A stretch of 64,000 nucleotides of DNA from NCBI RefSeq assembly GCF_023091745.1, contig NC_068928.1, positions 11,364,001 through 11,428,000 of the forward strand. The letters run 5' to 3'. The translations under genes were made by a program, and so were the position numbers. Positions within the stretch are counted from its first letter, which is position 1. Every line of letters begins with the position of its first letter. This stretch comes from Budorcas taxicolor (taxonomy: Eukaryota; Chordata; Mammalia; Artiodactyla; Bovidae). A model generated the notes under the pieces. The model did no database searches. It saw only the letters and a program-made list of their open reading frames with translations, and was not told the DNA's origin. Below are positions 45,906-57,834 of this stretch, in pieces.

Positions 45906-46975
45906 TCATTCAAATGACTAATTTTTTTTTTAACCCTCTTGGGATTTTTGTGAGGCACAGTGGAATTTGGAAAGAGATGTGATTGTTTCCTGGCTCCTTC
46001 CTTAACCCTTCTAATCTCTCCTTGTGCAATTTTCTTTAGCATGAGATGAATTACAAAATATCTCACAAAACTGTTTGTGTATATTTTACACAAAAAATAA
46101 AAATAAATGGAAAATAACTCATAATTTAAAAATATTCCTTAAATGCCTACTATACATGAGATTATTTTACATACAAGTATTTTTTTAAAACTGGAAACAC
46201 CTAACAAATTTTAATTTTCCCTAGATGATAGTAGTTTAGGGAATGAGAGGATGCAAATTTGGGGTTAGAGAATCAAGAGAACCACTTTCTGTTCTACTCT
46301 TTCACTAACTTGCTACATGACCTTGCACAAATTACTTAACCTCTTTGGGTCTTTGTTTCTTCATCTAGGAAGGCAGTGGATTTAACCAGATTATCTCTAA
46401 AGTGCTTTCTGACTCTTAAGATTCTTTGATGCTATCAAAACCATTTTTCCAGAAAATAATGACCCTCCTGACTATTCCTCCTTCCAAAATCCAAGTGGAG
46501 AACGTCTGAAATATTATTTCCAAAAACTTTAAGTGAGTTCAAAACTAGATGTTTGTACTGGGGTAACATTCATGTTTCTATCCAAATTTACTTTAAAGAA
46601 ATATCAGAATGAGATATCATCATAACCTTTGCTTGATCCTTTTGTCAGTTAAACAAAAACAGATGAAAGTGACAACAAAGAATCCTTTAAAAATATAAGT
46701 ATACTGCACAATGTGCCAAATGATGCCCTACGTTTTATCGTGTAATGGTGGGTTTCAGTGGAATTTCACACAGGTCTCTCAGATTATAATTTGGGAATCA
46801 AGACTGTAGCACAGTAAATATTCTGTCTCATAGACAGCAACACCTTATCTGGGCTGCAGTGAACATTTAGTTTGTTTATTTCACTTTTGTATACACTCTT
46901 AAATATGATGCTAACAAGGAAAAAATCATTTATTTCCTAGCAGGATTTTCTTACAGAACACTTAGTTAGATTTTT
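45906..46975. repeat. Unassigned with one MIR at 46250-46435
   Basis: 46250-46435 is a sense MIR ('gctacatgaccttgcacaaa', 'ttacttaacctctttggg', 'tttcttcatctaggaagg'). The remainder is not assigned. Confidence 0.6.
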
Positions 46976-47100
46976 AAAAAATAACAGCTTTATTGAAATA
47001 TAATTTACATATCATAAAATTCACCCTTGAAAGTGTATAATTCAGTGGGTTTTAGTATATTTACAGAGTTGTAAAACCATCACAATAAATGTGTTTTTAA
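46976..47100 (-). repeat. Old L1 3' end fragment, antisense
   Basis: 'aacagctttattgaaatata' and 'ataaaattcaccc' are the reverse of a common old L1 3' terminus. Confidence 0.6.
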
Positions 47101-48224
47101 AACAAAATGAAAGTGTGTGGACAGTACACCAATTGCTTCCTTCTGTTTACTGGATTTGGTATTATGTGTAGTTTTTTTTTTTTTTTTTCCACTCAAGACA
47201 TGGTTCAATTGCAAGAATTTAAACTATTCAGAGCTAATGAAATAATTGCTGTGTTATGGGCACTTTTTAAATTTAATTTGAAATCCACCATCTACCAAAT
47301 CCTACTTGGAAATCTTTTGTTTACATAATATAGAAAAATTGACAGGGCATGTGTTTGATGGTTTTGCAATATGATGAAAGGTGAATAAGAGACTGAGGAG
47401 AATTCATGTTTCTCAATGTATTTGAAATATTTAGAGTCATTCAAAACTTTTTGCTCCCTCTGTTGACTTAGAATTCTAATGGATGATTAAACACGTAGCC
47501 CAGAGGATGGTTGGGGGGACTTCTGAAGGTGAGAGAGGGATGATCTGGTCTTTTCAAGCCATGAAAAATAAAACCAAAATCCTGCTTACGTTTTGAGAAA
47601 GCATTGGTATGGTTCAAAGTGCTAAATAATAACTGAGACATTTATATTTTTATCCTAAACATTTCATAAAATCAATTATGAAAGAGTTAACTAGATTTTT
47701 GTCACTTAAGCCTTTGCCGTAAACTTACTGTAATCTTTTCTTAACTATTGTAGAAACAAACTGAATAACTTGCTACTGCATCAAATGACTTTTTTTTAAC
47801 TTGTACCGTTAATACTGAGGCTGTAAAAAATGCAACACTACTTTTGTAACTGTAGATAAAACCTTTTCTCTTTAATACTCCAATATAAACTTTCAAATGT
47901 AACATCTCGTTTTTCTTCCCCAGTCCATCTCTTAGGAATTGAGTGGGTTGTCATAAATTATCCTCTCATTGTTAACTTTGAGAAATTGACACCTGTGGAA
48001 AAATTGAAGTAAACCTCTCACTAGAGAGAGAGGTGAAAAAGAGGAGGCCTAACATTCTTGCTAGGACCTCAGGGCAGTTGTAATGATAGAGTTTCTTCTT
48101 TAGGTGTAATTTGTACAAATTACTTGCAATGACCTTGAATAAGTCATTTAACCCTCACATGCCTTATTTTTATCATCCACCAAATGAGAGTAAAGAGTGA
48201 TCTGAAAAATGGTGGCGATGACCT
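47101..48224. other. Mostly unassigned; MIR-like at 48105-48215
   Basis: 48105-48215 has MIR-like wording ('aatgaccttgaataagtcat', 'ttaaccctcacatgcc'). A 73-codon frame at 47107-47328 is unsupported. Confidence 0.4.
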
Positions 48225-48528
48225 TACTTGCAAAGCAGAAGTAGAGACATAGGCTAGAGAACAAACATACAGATATCAAGGCGGCAAAGGCGTGAATCGG
48301 GAGACTGGAACCGACTATCAATATACACTACTGATAAAATAGATAGCTAATGCAAATCCACTGCATAGCACAGGGAACTCTCCTCCGTGTTCTGTAGTGA
48401 CGTAAATGAGAGGGAAATCCAAAAAAAAGAGGGGATATATGTAAGCAACAAGCTGACTCACTTTGCTGCAGGACAGAAAGTAACATAGCATTGTAAAGCA
48501 GCTATATTCCAATACAAATTAATTTTTA
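48225..48528 (+). repeat. Artiodactyl L1 3' UTR, 5'-truncated
   Basis: Sense 3' end of an artiodactyl-age L1: 'agcacagggaactctc' (48366), 'gaggggatatatgtaagc', 'ctgactcactttgctgcagg' and 'agctatattccaatac' (48500), closing in an A-rich tail. Confidence 0.7.
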
Positions 48529-50215
48529 AAAATGAATGGTCTAGTTAAGTGATTGCTTATGATGATCAAAAGTATAGCGTCAAATGTATATATTTTGTCC
48601 CTCAGAAAGACATTAAAAACTAATATTTTTAATGACTATAAATTTTCTGTGATACTTTTATCATATTCGAGGAACTAGTTGGACTCTTTAGCCTGAAGTA
48701 CACGGAAACATTGTAAAAGAACAAATGAGCTAACTCTTTTCATGGTATTTCAGAGACATTGTGAACGTTGATTTTTGTTCTTTTGTATTTCGGTGAGTAT
48801 TGAGACCTATAAGAAGCAAAGTTAGCTCAAGGAAAATAGCTGACTCATAATGAGATATAAGAAATATTCAGAAAAAAAAAGTAAGACAGCAGAGACTGAA
48901 TACTTAGCTGAGAAAAAACAAACTTGGAAACAATAGACTGGAAATAGTGGGCATGATTTTAATTTTTGTAATATTGGTTGGTTATTTCTGGGAAGAGTCT
49001 GAATTGTATAAATATGATTTATATCTGAGTTGGATGCTACTTACTGAGGCAGCATTGTTCTCTAGAGAAAAGACAGCTCTCTGCTGTCATCTTATTTCCT
49101 CTGCTTGTTGTCAAAACAAAGAGGGAAAGAGCAGAACCCAAGTAGAGGGGTCCAGGTGCAGTGCTGGAAAATTCTGGTATCAGCACCCCCTGAGCTGAGT
49201 CATCTGCCTATGTCTGACTGGTTTATAACTTCACTCAGAAGTGAGTTCATCTCTTCATAAGAATAATGAACATAATCCTTTTTAAAAGAATTTTTTCCTA
49301 GTAATTCCATCTGATAGACATGTATGCTGTGGGAATTCAGGAAAATTCGTATGAGGCAGACGTATCTTTTGTATGAAATTTGAAGTAAAGCTAAAATAGA
49401 TTGCTTTGGTAATCAGAAGAAACCTCAGCTAAAAATTTTTTTGGAACTAATGAACTTATTTCATGAAGCGAGCAAAAATGTAATTTGAAGTGTATGAACA
49501 GTGTATGAATTTGACTGAACAGGCCTGGTGTTGTTCTTTTTCATTATTTTATCAAAGCACATGGAAAATTCTGGCTGTAGATGGCAGCATTGCACTAACA
49601 CATCCTTTCTAAAGCCTTCCAGGGTGAATTTGGGAAAAAGATGCTAAGAGCTCTGGTGCCTGGAGGACTGCAGTTCATTCACTAAAACCAGCTGCAATTT
49701 TTCTTTGTCGAAGGTGAAAACTTCCCTTGATTCTACAAGCATCCACCTCTGAATTCACTACATTCAGATTCATCCTCAAAGCTTCGAGAGTGTTCCTTTA
49801 GTTGTGGGGTTTGGCAGACACAATGAATATGTATTTTATTAGGGCTTCTGAAAATACCAGTTGAAGGGCCTTTGAAAACCCAGATTTGTCAGCCTTTTGC
49901 ATTAATGGGTCTTTGAGTTGTTTGTTTTTCTTCCTGATTTATAGATAGCACCCCATTATAGAGGCAATATATCTTCATTTAAATAACTTTCAAGTTATTT
50001 ATGACGGGCAATGACTTTGAGGCCGAGGTGTTTAACTTTGTTTTATTTTTGTTAACAGGTTCATTCTGGTGCTAGTGGTAACAGTAGAACCTAAAACAAA
50101 GGCAGTTTTACAGAGTTCTCTGGATGATTAGAATAATCTAGCTAATTGCATGAAAGAACCACGTTTTTCACCAGAAGTCCTTTTTCACTTTCAACTATAT
50201 TCTAACTTTAAAAAC
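48529..50215. other. Repeat-poor unique sequence
   Basis: No gene or repeat is recognised over about 1.7 kb. The 83-codon frame at 48947-49198 has no recognisable domain. 'tttgttttatttttgttaacag' near 50040-50060 resembles a splice acceptor but has no coding continuation. Confidence 0.45.
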
Positions 50216-50424
50216 TTTTTAGTTTATTTATTTATGTTGGCCGTGCTGGGTCTGCGTTATGATGTACAGGCTTCTCTTGTTGCAGAGCTCAGGCTCAGTA
50301 ATGGCGGTGTCCAGGCCCAGTTGCCCTGAGGCATGTGGAATCTTAGTTCCCCAGCCAGGGATCAAACCCACATCCCCTGCATTGGAAGGCAGATTCTCAA
50401 TCACTGAACCACAAGGGAATTCCC
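50216..50424 (-). mobile_element. CHR-type SINE (long form)
   Basis: Reverse CHR: 'tttatttatttatgttggcc', 'gaggcatgtggaatcttag', 'gggatcaaacccacatccc' and end 'ccacaagggaattccc'. Flanks: CTAACTTTAAA (50201 region) and CTAACTTAAA (50425 region). Confidence 0.85.
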
Positions 50425-50454
50425 TAACTTAAATTTTTAACAACAGCAAATAAT

Positions 50455-50895
50455 AAGTTGCCAGTAAATGATAAAAACTCACTATGTGACAGATATTATG
50501 TATGGCTCTTTTGTGTCGTATTTCATTTAACCCTTTTACAAGCCTGTTCAGTTCAGTTCAGTCACTCAGTTGTGTCTGACTCTTTGTGACCCCCTGGACT
50601 GGCACGCCAGGCTTCCCTGTTCATCAACAATTTCCCGAGTTTGCTCAAATTCATGTCCATAGAGTCGTTGATGTCGTCCCCTTCTCCTCCTGCCTTCAAT
50701 CTTTTCCGGCATCAGGGTCTTTTCCAATGAGTCAGTTCTTTGCATTAGGTGGTCAAAGTATTGCAGTTTCAGCTTCAGTATCAGTCCTTCCAAGTTATTC
50801 TTATTTTGCTCATAAGGAAGCAAGGGCAAAGAGATTCAGTGACTTGCCCATATTTCATGACTAATTGTGGAGGAGCCAAGCTGCAATACAGGTTT
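50455..50895 (-). repeat. MIR relic, antisense, split by BovB
   Basis: 'gacagatattatgtatggc' and 'tttcatttaaccc' (left) and 'gcaaagagattcagtgactt' and 'gaggagccaagctgcaa' (right) are reverse MIR, separated by the BovB fragment. Confidence 0.6.
50543..50797 (-). mobile_element. BovB 3'-end fragment
   Basis: Reverse terminus (TCAGT)n 'gttcagttcagttcagtc' at 50543, then the last ~240 bases of BovB with one internal deletion (near 50676, where 'catc' runs into 'gtccccttctcc'). Strongly 5'-truncated. Confidence 0.88.
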
Positions 50896-50924
50896 TTTTT
50901 TTTTTTCATATCAGTCTCTTCTCT

Positions 50925-51112
50925 TTTTTAAATATTTATTTATTTGGCTGCACCAGGTCATAGTTGTGGCACATGGGATCTTGGATCTCAGTCGCAGCAT
51001 ACAAGCTCTTTAGTTGTAGCGTATGGGGTCTAGTGCCCTGACTGAGGATTGGACCCAGGACTCCTGCATTGAGAGCATGCAGTCTTACCCACTGGACCAC
51101 CAGGGAGGTCCC
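50925..51112 (-). mobile_element. CHR-type SINE
   Basis: Reverse CHR: 'tttatttatttggctgcacc', 'agttgtagcgtatgggg' and end 'ccaccagggaggtccc'. Imperfect duplication ATCAGTCTCTTC (50909 region) and ATCAGTTTCCTC (51117 region). Confidence 0.85.
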
Positions 51113-51249
51113 TCAGATCAGTTTCCTCAGAACCATCCCAGCTGCTTCTCTGAGGAGAAGGATGGACTGATAAGTAAGACATGAGAGATTTAAAACAGAA
51201 AAATGGACACCATTTGTAAGCAAGTGCTTGGGATGGGTAGATGGGTGAT

Positions 51250-51640
51250 TTTAAAAATTGGTTTCTTTGTTCAATAAATACTTATTAACTGTCTGGTATG
51301 TTCCAGGTCCAGGATAAGAACTTCAGAAACATTGATATAGCCTACTATACACAGTCCTTGTCCTTTCATAGACCGTAGGGAGAGACCAACACCCAAGTAT
51401 ATTATAATACCCATGTGCTTGTATACTCTATCATTATCTGCCTTATGTGGTAATACAGGAACAAAGAGAAGGCAAATCTCACCTGGGGTAAGGAGAAGAG
51501 AGCCTTCTTGAAGGAAACGATATTTCAGTTGCATTTTATAGGCTGGACTAGTCAATTTTAAGGGATGGAGAAAGGGCATTCCACACAGAGGGGTAGCATA
51601 TATCAAAGAGAGCATGATCAGCACATTAAATAACATAATC
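51250..51640 (-). repeat. L2 relic, antisense
   Basis: Reverse L2 3' region: 'ttcaataaatacttattaac' (51270), 'gtatgttccaggtccagg', and 'agaaagggcattccacac' (51568). Confidence 0.55.
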
Positions 51641-51757
51641 TCTCCAGTGTTCTTGCCTGGAGAATCCCAGGGATGGGGGAGCCTGGTGGGCTGCCGTCTA
51701 TGGGGTCACACAGAGTCGGACACGACTGAAATGACTTAGTGGCAGTAGCAGCAGCTC
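51641..51757 (+). mobile_element. Bov-A monomer (BOV-A2 3' half)
   Basis: Second monomer only: 'tctccagtgttcttgcctgg', 'gggctgccgtctatggggtc', tail 'agtggcagtagcagcag'. Confidence 0.85.
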
Positions 51758-51944
51758 TGATACTAAAGTGCAGAATTTAGAAATAATATTATTGAGTTCA
51801 GAGGGCTAGGGTCACTATTTTTTCATCAATCCTTACTATAACCTAAAAACTATTTTAATAATGCTAAATCTCAAGGACACTTACATGACAACCTTATCCA
51901 TTAAAAAATATAGTGAAGTACCTGGGAGGGGAAAGAAAATAAGA

Positions 51945-52262
51945 AGACTGACATTTATTGAATAGCATTCATGCTGTCTCAACACTTCAATTAACTCTGT
52001 AATACTAATATTAATGTACGTATTTTATGTTACTTGGAGGAGGGCAAGGCAACCCACTCTAGCATTCTTGACTGGAGAGTCCCCATGGACAGAGGAGCCT
52101 GATGGGCTGCAGTCCATGGGGTCACAAAGAATCGGACACAACTGAGCGACTAAACACAGCATATTTTATGTTAAGACTTAAAAACATTTAGGAACTTGCC
52201 CACACCAAGCTAGGAAATGGTAAAACCAGAGTTGGTGGTTTGGTGACTCTAAAGTCCAAGTT
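51945..52262 (-). repeat. MIR relic, antisense, split by Bov-A
   Basis: 'gacatttattgaatagc' on the left, 'ggaacttgcccacaccaagc' and 'aaaccagagttggtgg' on the right: reverse MIR around a Bov-A insertion. Confidence 0.55.
52033..52161 (+). mobile_element. Bov-A monomer / truncated Bov-tA
   Basis: BovB-derived body only ('gcaaggcaacccactctagc' to 'cacaactgagcgactaaac'). Perfect 12-bp duplication TATTTTATGTTA at 52021-52032 and 52162-52173. Confidence 0.9.
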
Positions 52263-52725
52263 CTTTTTATGCTTTTGTAGGAAAGGAAAAATATCTTTTC
52301 CCCTACTGTCCTTCCAAGATTTTGACTGGGGTCCCTATAACAAAAGACAGATTAACAAGAGTAAAGAAGACAAATTTATTTATGAGTTTTATGTAATATG
52401 GGAGCTTTTGTAAGGAAACGATGACCCTAAGAATGATTTTATGCAAGTGTGATGAAGAGTAGAAAGTCATGGGAAAGTGTGACAGGACAGAAAGAGTATA
52501 AGCCAAGTGTAGTAGACTGGGGGACACTCAGTAGGGCCTCTTTGGTGAGAGTCCTTTTGGTGTCCCTCTGTCTTCAGACATAAGGGTGCTCCTCTCCTCC
52601 AGGTCTGGGTGGTGGCGTGGTGGGGGAGGGTGGGTAGGGCTCTCACGTGAGAGTCTTATGATCTGTTTCAGGGAGGCATCAGGAAGTTCCACCTGGAATT
52701 GCTGCATCTCAAATTCCTTTAACGT
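52263..52725. other. Unassigned
   Basis: Composition and wording hint at an old LTR-type relic (e.g. 'cctaagaatgattttatgc'), but no boundaries can be given. No gene. Confidence 0.3.
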
Positions 52726-52738
52726 AAGATATTCAGTG

Positions 52739-52947
52739 GGCTTCCCTGCGGCACTAGCAGTAAAGAACTCGCCTGCCAATGCAGGAGACATAAGAGACAT
52801 GGGCTCAGTCCCTGGGTCAGGAAGATCCCTTGAAGGTGGCTGTCCTGGAGGATCCCCGTGGACAGAGTAGCCTGGCAGGCTACAGCCCGTAGGATCACAA
52901 ACAGTCAGACACGACTAAAGCGACTTGGCATGCACGCACACACACAC
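52739..52947 (+). mobile_element. Bov-tA-type SINE with (CA)n tail
   Basis: Head 'ggcttccctgcggcactagc', BovB-like body, and an unusual 'catgcacgcacacacacac' tail. Perfect 13-bp duplication AAGATATTCAGTG at 52726-52738 and 52948-52960. Confidence 0.9.
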
Positions 52948-53194
52948 AAGATATTCAGTGTCAAGGGGCAGCATATCCTGAACCCCGTCACTTTATTTCC
53001 TTGTAAGAGCCCACAGTTAAGGATCACAAAGTCTATACACTATAACTTCCTTATGTACTTTACCCATAAGAAAGTTCCCTGAACTCTGACTCAGGTGGTT
53101 TACTTTCATAAATCACAAATCTATTTTGGTTACCCACTGCTCATCATCACAGACAGAGATTAAAAATTAACTTCCTCTCTCTGCCTCAGTTTTA

Positions 53195-53875
53195 CCACTA
53201 GTACCACACTGCATACCACTTAAGCCATTTTCCTAAAACAGAGCTAGTCACATCACTTATCCAAACAAAAACCTTTACTGCCTTCCAGTTGCCTTCATCA
53301 TGAAGTTCAAGCTCTGCACAGTATTCAAGGTTTTCCACTTAGCCCTGGGCTTGTCCAGCTGTGTGTTTCTCTCCTTCCCACTCTCTCCCCACCCTACCTT
53401 TCCCTCTCTTTCTCCCTCTCCCTCTGTCTCTTGCATCCTCTGTCTTCCCCTCTCCACCTGTCTCCTCCTCTTCCTCTGCCTCTCTCGGTCTCATCCCCTT
53501 TCCTTTTACCGTGACCCTAGTCACGCTGGAGTTTATTATTGTTCCCTGAACATAGTATATTCTTGTCCCCTAAAATGTTCTTTCTATCATTCTCTATCTG
53601 ATATGACCTGCCAAAATCTGATTCATCCTTCAAAGCACATTTAAATGTTACCAACCCTGTGAAATCATCTCCCATCCCCCCTGGGTTAAATTTGCACTCA
53701 CAATACCATTGTCACCTGGATTAGTGTTCTTAGCATTTTATTTGATGATTCGCTGTGTATCTGTACACCAGTTAAATGGGGAGTGTGTTCATGCTCACCG
53801 TAGAGTATGAAAGTCATTAGCCGAACCTCAAAAACTGAAATACTGGACGCTCAGAATGTTTATCGAATAAATAAA
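53195..53875 (+). repeat. L2 relic, sense, with CT-rich stretch
   Basis: L2 ORF2 end: 'gccttcatcatgaagttcaa' then 'cacagtattcaaggttttcc' (53318); 3' region 'ccttcaaagcacatttaaat' (53627); and a degraded 'tcgaataaataaa' terminus (53862). 53358-53505 is an almost pure pyrimidine expansion inside it. Confidence 0.65.
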
Positions 53876-54199
53876 GCTTAGTTATCCAAATTCACAGAGG
53901 CATTAAAAACAGTGAATTAGGAAGGGAAAAAGGAGATTATAAGTTATGATAGGCATCGTGATTGTAGCAAAAATGGCAGCTGTCACAAAGGGAAGGTAGA
54001 AACCACATCTTCTTTATTGGCAGGCGGGTTCTTACCACTAGCACCACCTGGGAAGCCCCCACATAAAACATAAATGACTAAAAAATACCAGTCTGGGACA
54101 CTTTGTTGTGGAGCCAAACATCCAATTTATTTTGGTGAACCTTGAAGTGGCACTATTATTATATTATAGAATATAATTGATACTAAGAGTAATGATCTC
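53876..54199. other. Unassigned with a Bov-tA head fragment
   Basis: 54014-54060 ('ttattggcaggcgggttc ... cacctgggaagcccc') is the reversed first ~45 bases of a Bov-tA on the minus strand. The rest is not recognised. Confidence 0.55.
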
Positions 54200-54840
54200 A
54201 TATCATTACAAAAGTATTTACAATTTGTTCTGTATAGCGTGTTTAAGAAAGCATGGTAGCATAAACACAGTCATGTAGATGAGTGGAATAGAACTGAGAT
54301 TCCAGAGATAAACCCGTGTCCACAGTCAACTCATTTTTGACAAAAGTGCCAAGACTATTCAACGAGGAAAGCGCAATCTCTTCAACAAATGGTGCTGGGA
54401 CAACCGGAAAAGAATAAAGCTGGGCTACTACCTTACAGCATAAACAGAAATTAGTTCATAATGGATCCTAAATGTTGTAAGCACTAAAACAGTATAACTT
54501 TAGGGGAAAATTTTGATGTCATTCCTTATGATGTTGGATTTGGGAATGGATTCTTAAGTATGGCACCAAAAGTGCAGGCAACAAAAGAAAGAATAGATAA
54601 ATTGGGCTTCATCAAAATTTAAAACTTTTTAGATCAAACGACACTAGAACATGAAAAGACTACCAAAGCACAGGAAGCATTATCTGAAACTCATATATCT
54701 GATAAGCATCTATTATCTAGAATATATATAAAACTCTCACAACTCAACAGAAGATACACAGTTCAATTTAAAAATGGGCAAAGGACTTGAAAAGGCAATG
54801 GTCAATTAGTGCGTGAAAATATACTCAATATCATTTGTCA
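54200..54840 (+). repeat. Old L1 ORF2 C-terminal region, sense (left piece)
   Basis: L1 ORF2 wording: 'caacaaatggtgctgggac' (54383), 'aggcaacaaaagaaagaata' (54577), 'aatgggcaaaggacttg' (54774), 'atatactcaatatcatttg' (54819). Stops in all frames. Continues at 57835. Confidence 0.8.
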
Positions 54841-57834
54841 TTCAGTTCAGTTCAGTCTCTCAGTCGTGCCCGACTCTTTGCAACCCCTTGAACAGCAGCA
54901 CACCAGGCCTCCCTGTCCATCACCAACTCCTGGAGTTTACCCAAAGTCATGTCCATTGAGTCAGTGATGCCATCCAGCCATCTCATCCTCTGTTGTCCCC
55001 TTCTCCTCCTGCCTTCAATCTTTCCCAGCATTGGGGTCTTTTCCAATGAGTCAGCTCTTTGCATTAGGTGGCCAAAGTATTGGAGTTTCTGCTTCAGCAT
55101 CAGTCCTTCCAAAGAATACTCAGGACTGATTTCCTTGAGGATTGACTGGTTGGATCTCCTTGCAGACCAAGGGACTCTCAAGAGTCTTCTTCAACACCAC
55201 AGTTCCAAAGCATTAGTTCTTCGGTGCTCAGCTTTCTTTACAGTCCAACTCTCACATCCATACGTGACTACTGGCAAAACCATAGCCTTGACTAGATGGA
55301 CCTTTGTTGGCAAAGTAATGTCTCTGCTTTTTAATATGCTGTCAAAGTTGGTCATAGCTTTTCTTCCAAGAAGCAAGAGTCTTTTAGTTTCATGGCTGCA
55401 GTCACCATCTGCAGTGATTTTGGAGCTGAAAAAAATAAAGTCTCTCACTGTTTCCATTGTTTCCCCAACTATTTGTCATGAAGTGATGGGACCAGATGCT
55501 ATGATCTTCATTTTCTGAATGTTAAGTTTTAAGCCAGCTTTTTCACTGTCCTCTTGCACTTTCATCAAGAGGCTCTTTAGTTCTTCTTTGCTTTCTGCCA
55601 TGAGGGTGGTGTCATCTGCATATCTGAGGTAATTGATATTTCTCCCAGCATCTTGATTCCAGCTTGTGCTTCATCCAGCCCGACACTTCTCATGATGTAC
55701 TCTGCATATAAGTTAAATAAGCAGACTGACAATATACAGCCTTGATGTACTCCTTTCCCGATTTGGAACCAGTCTGGTGTTCAATGTCCAGTTCTAACTG
55801 TTGCTTCTTGATCTGCATACAGATTTCTCAGGAGGCAGGTCTGGTAATCTCATCTCTAAGATTCTTCCACAGTTTTTTTGTGATCCACACGGTCAAAGGC
55901 TTTGGCATAGTTAATAAAGCAGAAGTAGATGTTTTCCTGGAACTCTCTTGCTTTTTTGTTGATCCTGCCCTTTTCTAAATCCAGCTTGAACATCTGGAAG
56001 TTCATGGTTCACATACTATTGAAGCCTGGTTTGGAGAATTTTAAGCATTACTTTACTAGCATGTGAGATGAGTGAATTGTGCAGTAGTCTGAACATTCTT
56101 TGGCATTGCCTTTCTCTGGTATTGGAATGAAAACTGCTCTTTTTCAGTCCTGTGGCCACTGCTGAGTTTTCCAAATTTGCTGGCATATCGAGTGCCACAC
56201 TTTAAGAGCATCATCTTTTAGGATTTGAAATAACTCAACTGGAATTTCATCACCTCCACTAGCTTTGTGCGTAGTGATGCTTTATAAGGCACTCTTGACT
56301 TTGCACTCCAGGATGTCTGGCTCGTGGTTATCTGGGTCATTAAGATCTTTTTTTGCCACATCTTCTTAATATCTTCTGCTTCTATTAGGTCCATACCATT
56401 TCTGTCCTTTATTGTGCCCATATTTGCATGAAATGTTCCCTTGGTATCTCTGATTTTCTTGAAGAGATCTCTAGTCTTTCCCATTCTATTGTTTTCCTCT
56501 ATTTCTTTGCATTGATTGCTGAGGAAGGCTTTCTTATCTCTCCTTACTATTCTTTGGAACTCTGAATTCAAATAGGTATATCCTTCCTTTTCTCTTTTAC
56601 CTTTCATTTCTCTTCTTTCCTCAGCTATTTGTAAGGCCTCCTCAGGCAACCATTTTGCCTTTTTGCACTTTTTTTCTTGGGGATGGTCTTGATCACTGCC
56701 TCCTGTACAATGTCACCAACCTCTGTCTATGGTTCTTCAGGCACTCTGTCTATCAAATCTAATCCCTTGAATCTATTTTTCACTTCCACTGTATGATCAT
56801 AAGGGATTTGATTAAGGTCAAACCTGAATGGTCGAGTGGTTTTCCCTACTTTCTTCAGTTTAAGTCTGAATTTTACAATAAGGAGTTCAGATCTGAGACA
56901 CAGTCAGCTCCCGGTCTTGCTTTTGCTGACTGTATAGAGCCTCTCCATCACTGGCTGCAAAGAATATAATCAACCTGATTTCAGAATTGACCATCTGGTG
57001 ATGTCCATGTGTAGAGTCTTCTCTTGTGTTGTTGGAAGAGGGTGTTTGCTATGACCAGTGCGTTCTCTTGGCAAAACTCTGTTAGCCTTTGCCCTGCTTC
57101 ATTCCGTATTCCAAGGCCAAATTTGCCTGTTACTCCGGGTATCTGTTGACTTCCTACTTTTGCATTCCAGTCACCTATAATGAAAAGGACATCATCTGGG
57201 GTGTTAGTTCTAGGAGGTCTTGTAGTTTTTCATTGAACCATTCAACTTCAGCTTCTTTAGCATTACTGGTTGGGGCATAGACTTGGATTACTGTGATACT
57301 GAATGGTTTGCCTTGGAAATGAATAGAGATCACTCTGTCATTTTTGAGATTGCCTCTAAGTACTACATTTTGGACTCCTTTATTGACTATGAAGGTTATT
57401 CCACTTCTTCTAAGGGATTCTTTCCCACAGTAGTAGATACGGTCATCTGAATGGAATTCACCCATTCCAGTCCATTTTAGTTCACTGATTCCTAAAATGT
57501 CAATGTTCACTCTTGCCATTTCCTGTTTGACCATTTCCAACTTACCTTGATTCATGGACATAACATTCCAGGTTCCTATGCAGTATTTCTCTTGACAGCA
57601 TCGGACTTTACTTCCATCACTAGTCAGATCCACAGCTAGGTGTTGTTGCCTTGGCTCCGTCTCTTCATTCTTTCTGGAGTTATTTCTCCACTATTCTCCA
57701 GTAGCACATTGGGCACCTACCGACCTGGGGAGTTCATCTTTCAGTGTCCTATCTTTTTGCCTTTTCACACTGTTCATGGGTTTCTCAAGGCAAGAATACT
57801 GAAGTGGTTTGCCATTCCCTTGTCCAGTGGACCA
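54841..57834 (-). mobile_element. BovB (RTE) LINE, nearly complete
   Basis: About 3.0 kb on the minus strand, from the (TCAGT)n terminus at 54841 to the 5' region near 57834 ('cagtggaccacgtgctgg'). It extends about 200 bases further 5' than the copy at 18049. No target-site duplication is seen; instead about 100 bases of the host L1 appear to be missing at the insertion. Confidence 0.92.
54852..57640 (-). pseudogene. BovB endonuclease-reverse transcriptase, broken
   Basis: Minus-strand frame 57633-57175 carries the endonuclease start (YCIGTWNVMSMNQGKLEMVK, then VTVIQVYAPTSN). It ends in a frameshift just before the GDWNAKVG motif (LTPQMMSFSL*). The linker region is readable at 56649-56218 (NRMGKTRDLFKKIRDTKGTF). 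The RT is broken by several indels between 56200 and 55640, but its catalytic box still reads LRYADDTTLMAE (about 55628-55590). The C-terminal parts are 55457-55191 (GCESWTVKKAEH) and 55181-54852 (RVPWSARRSNQSILKEISPE). It has TAC/TAT-type Tyr where the copies at 18049 and 29370 have TAG. Non-functional. Confidence 0.9.

Noticed and set aside
50040..50065. Splice-acceptor-like tract before a possible exon
   Set aside because: No open frame with coding character follows and no donor is evident.
53300..53644. 114-codon frame
   Set aside because: It runs over L2 sequence and a pyrimidine-rich expansion; composition explains the openness.
54949..55518. 189-codon plus frame, and similar 80-180 codon frames over other BovB copies (e.g. 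512-886, 20343-20888 minus, 28344-28856 minus, 30106-30861 minus)
   Set aside because: They are antisense shadows of the BovB RT end; the same peptide wording recurs at every copy in the wrong orientation.
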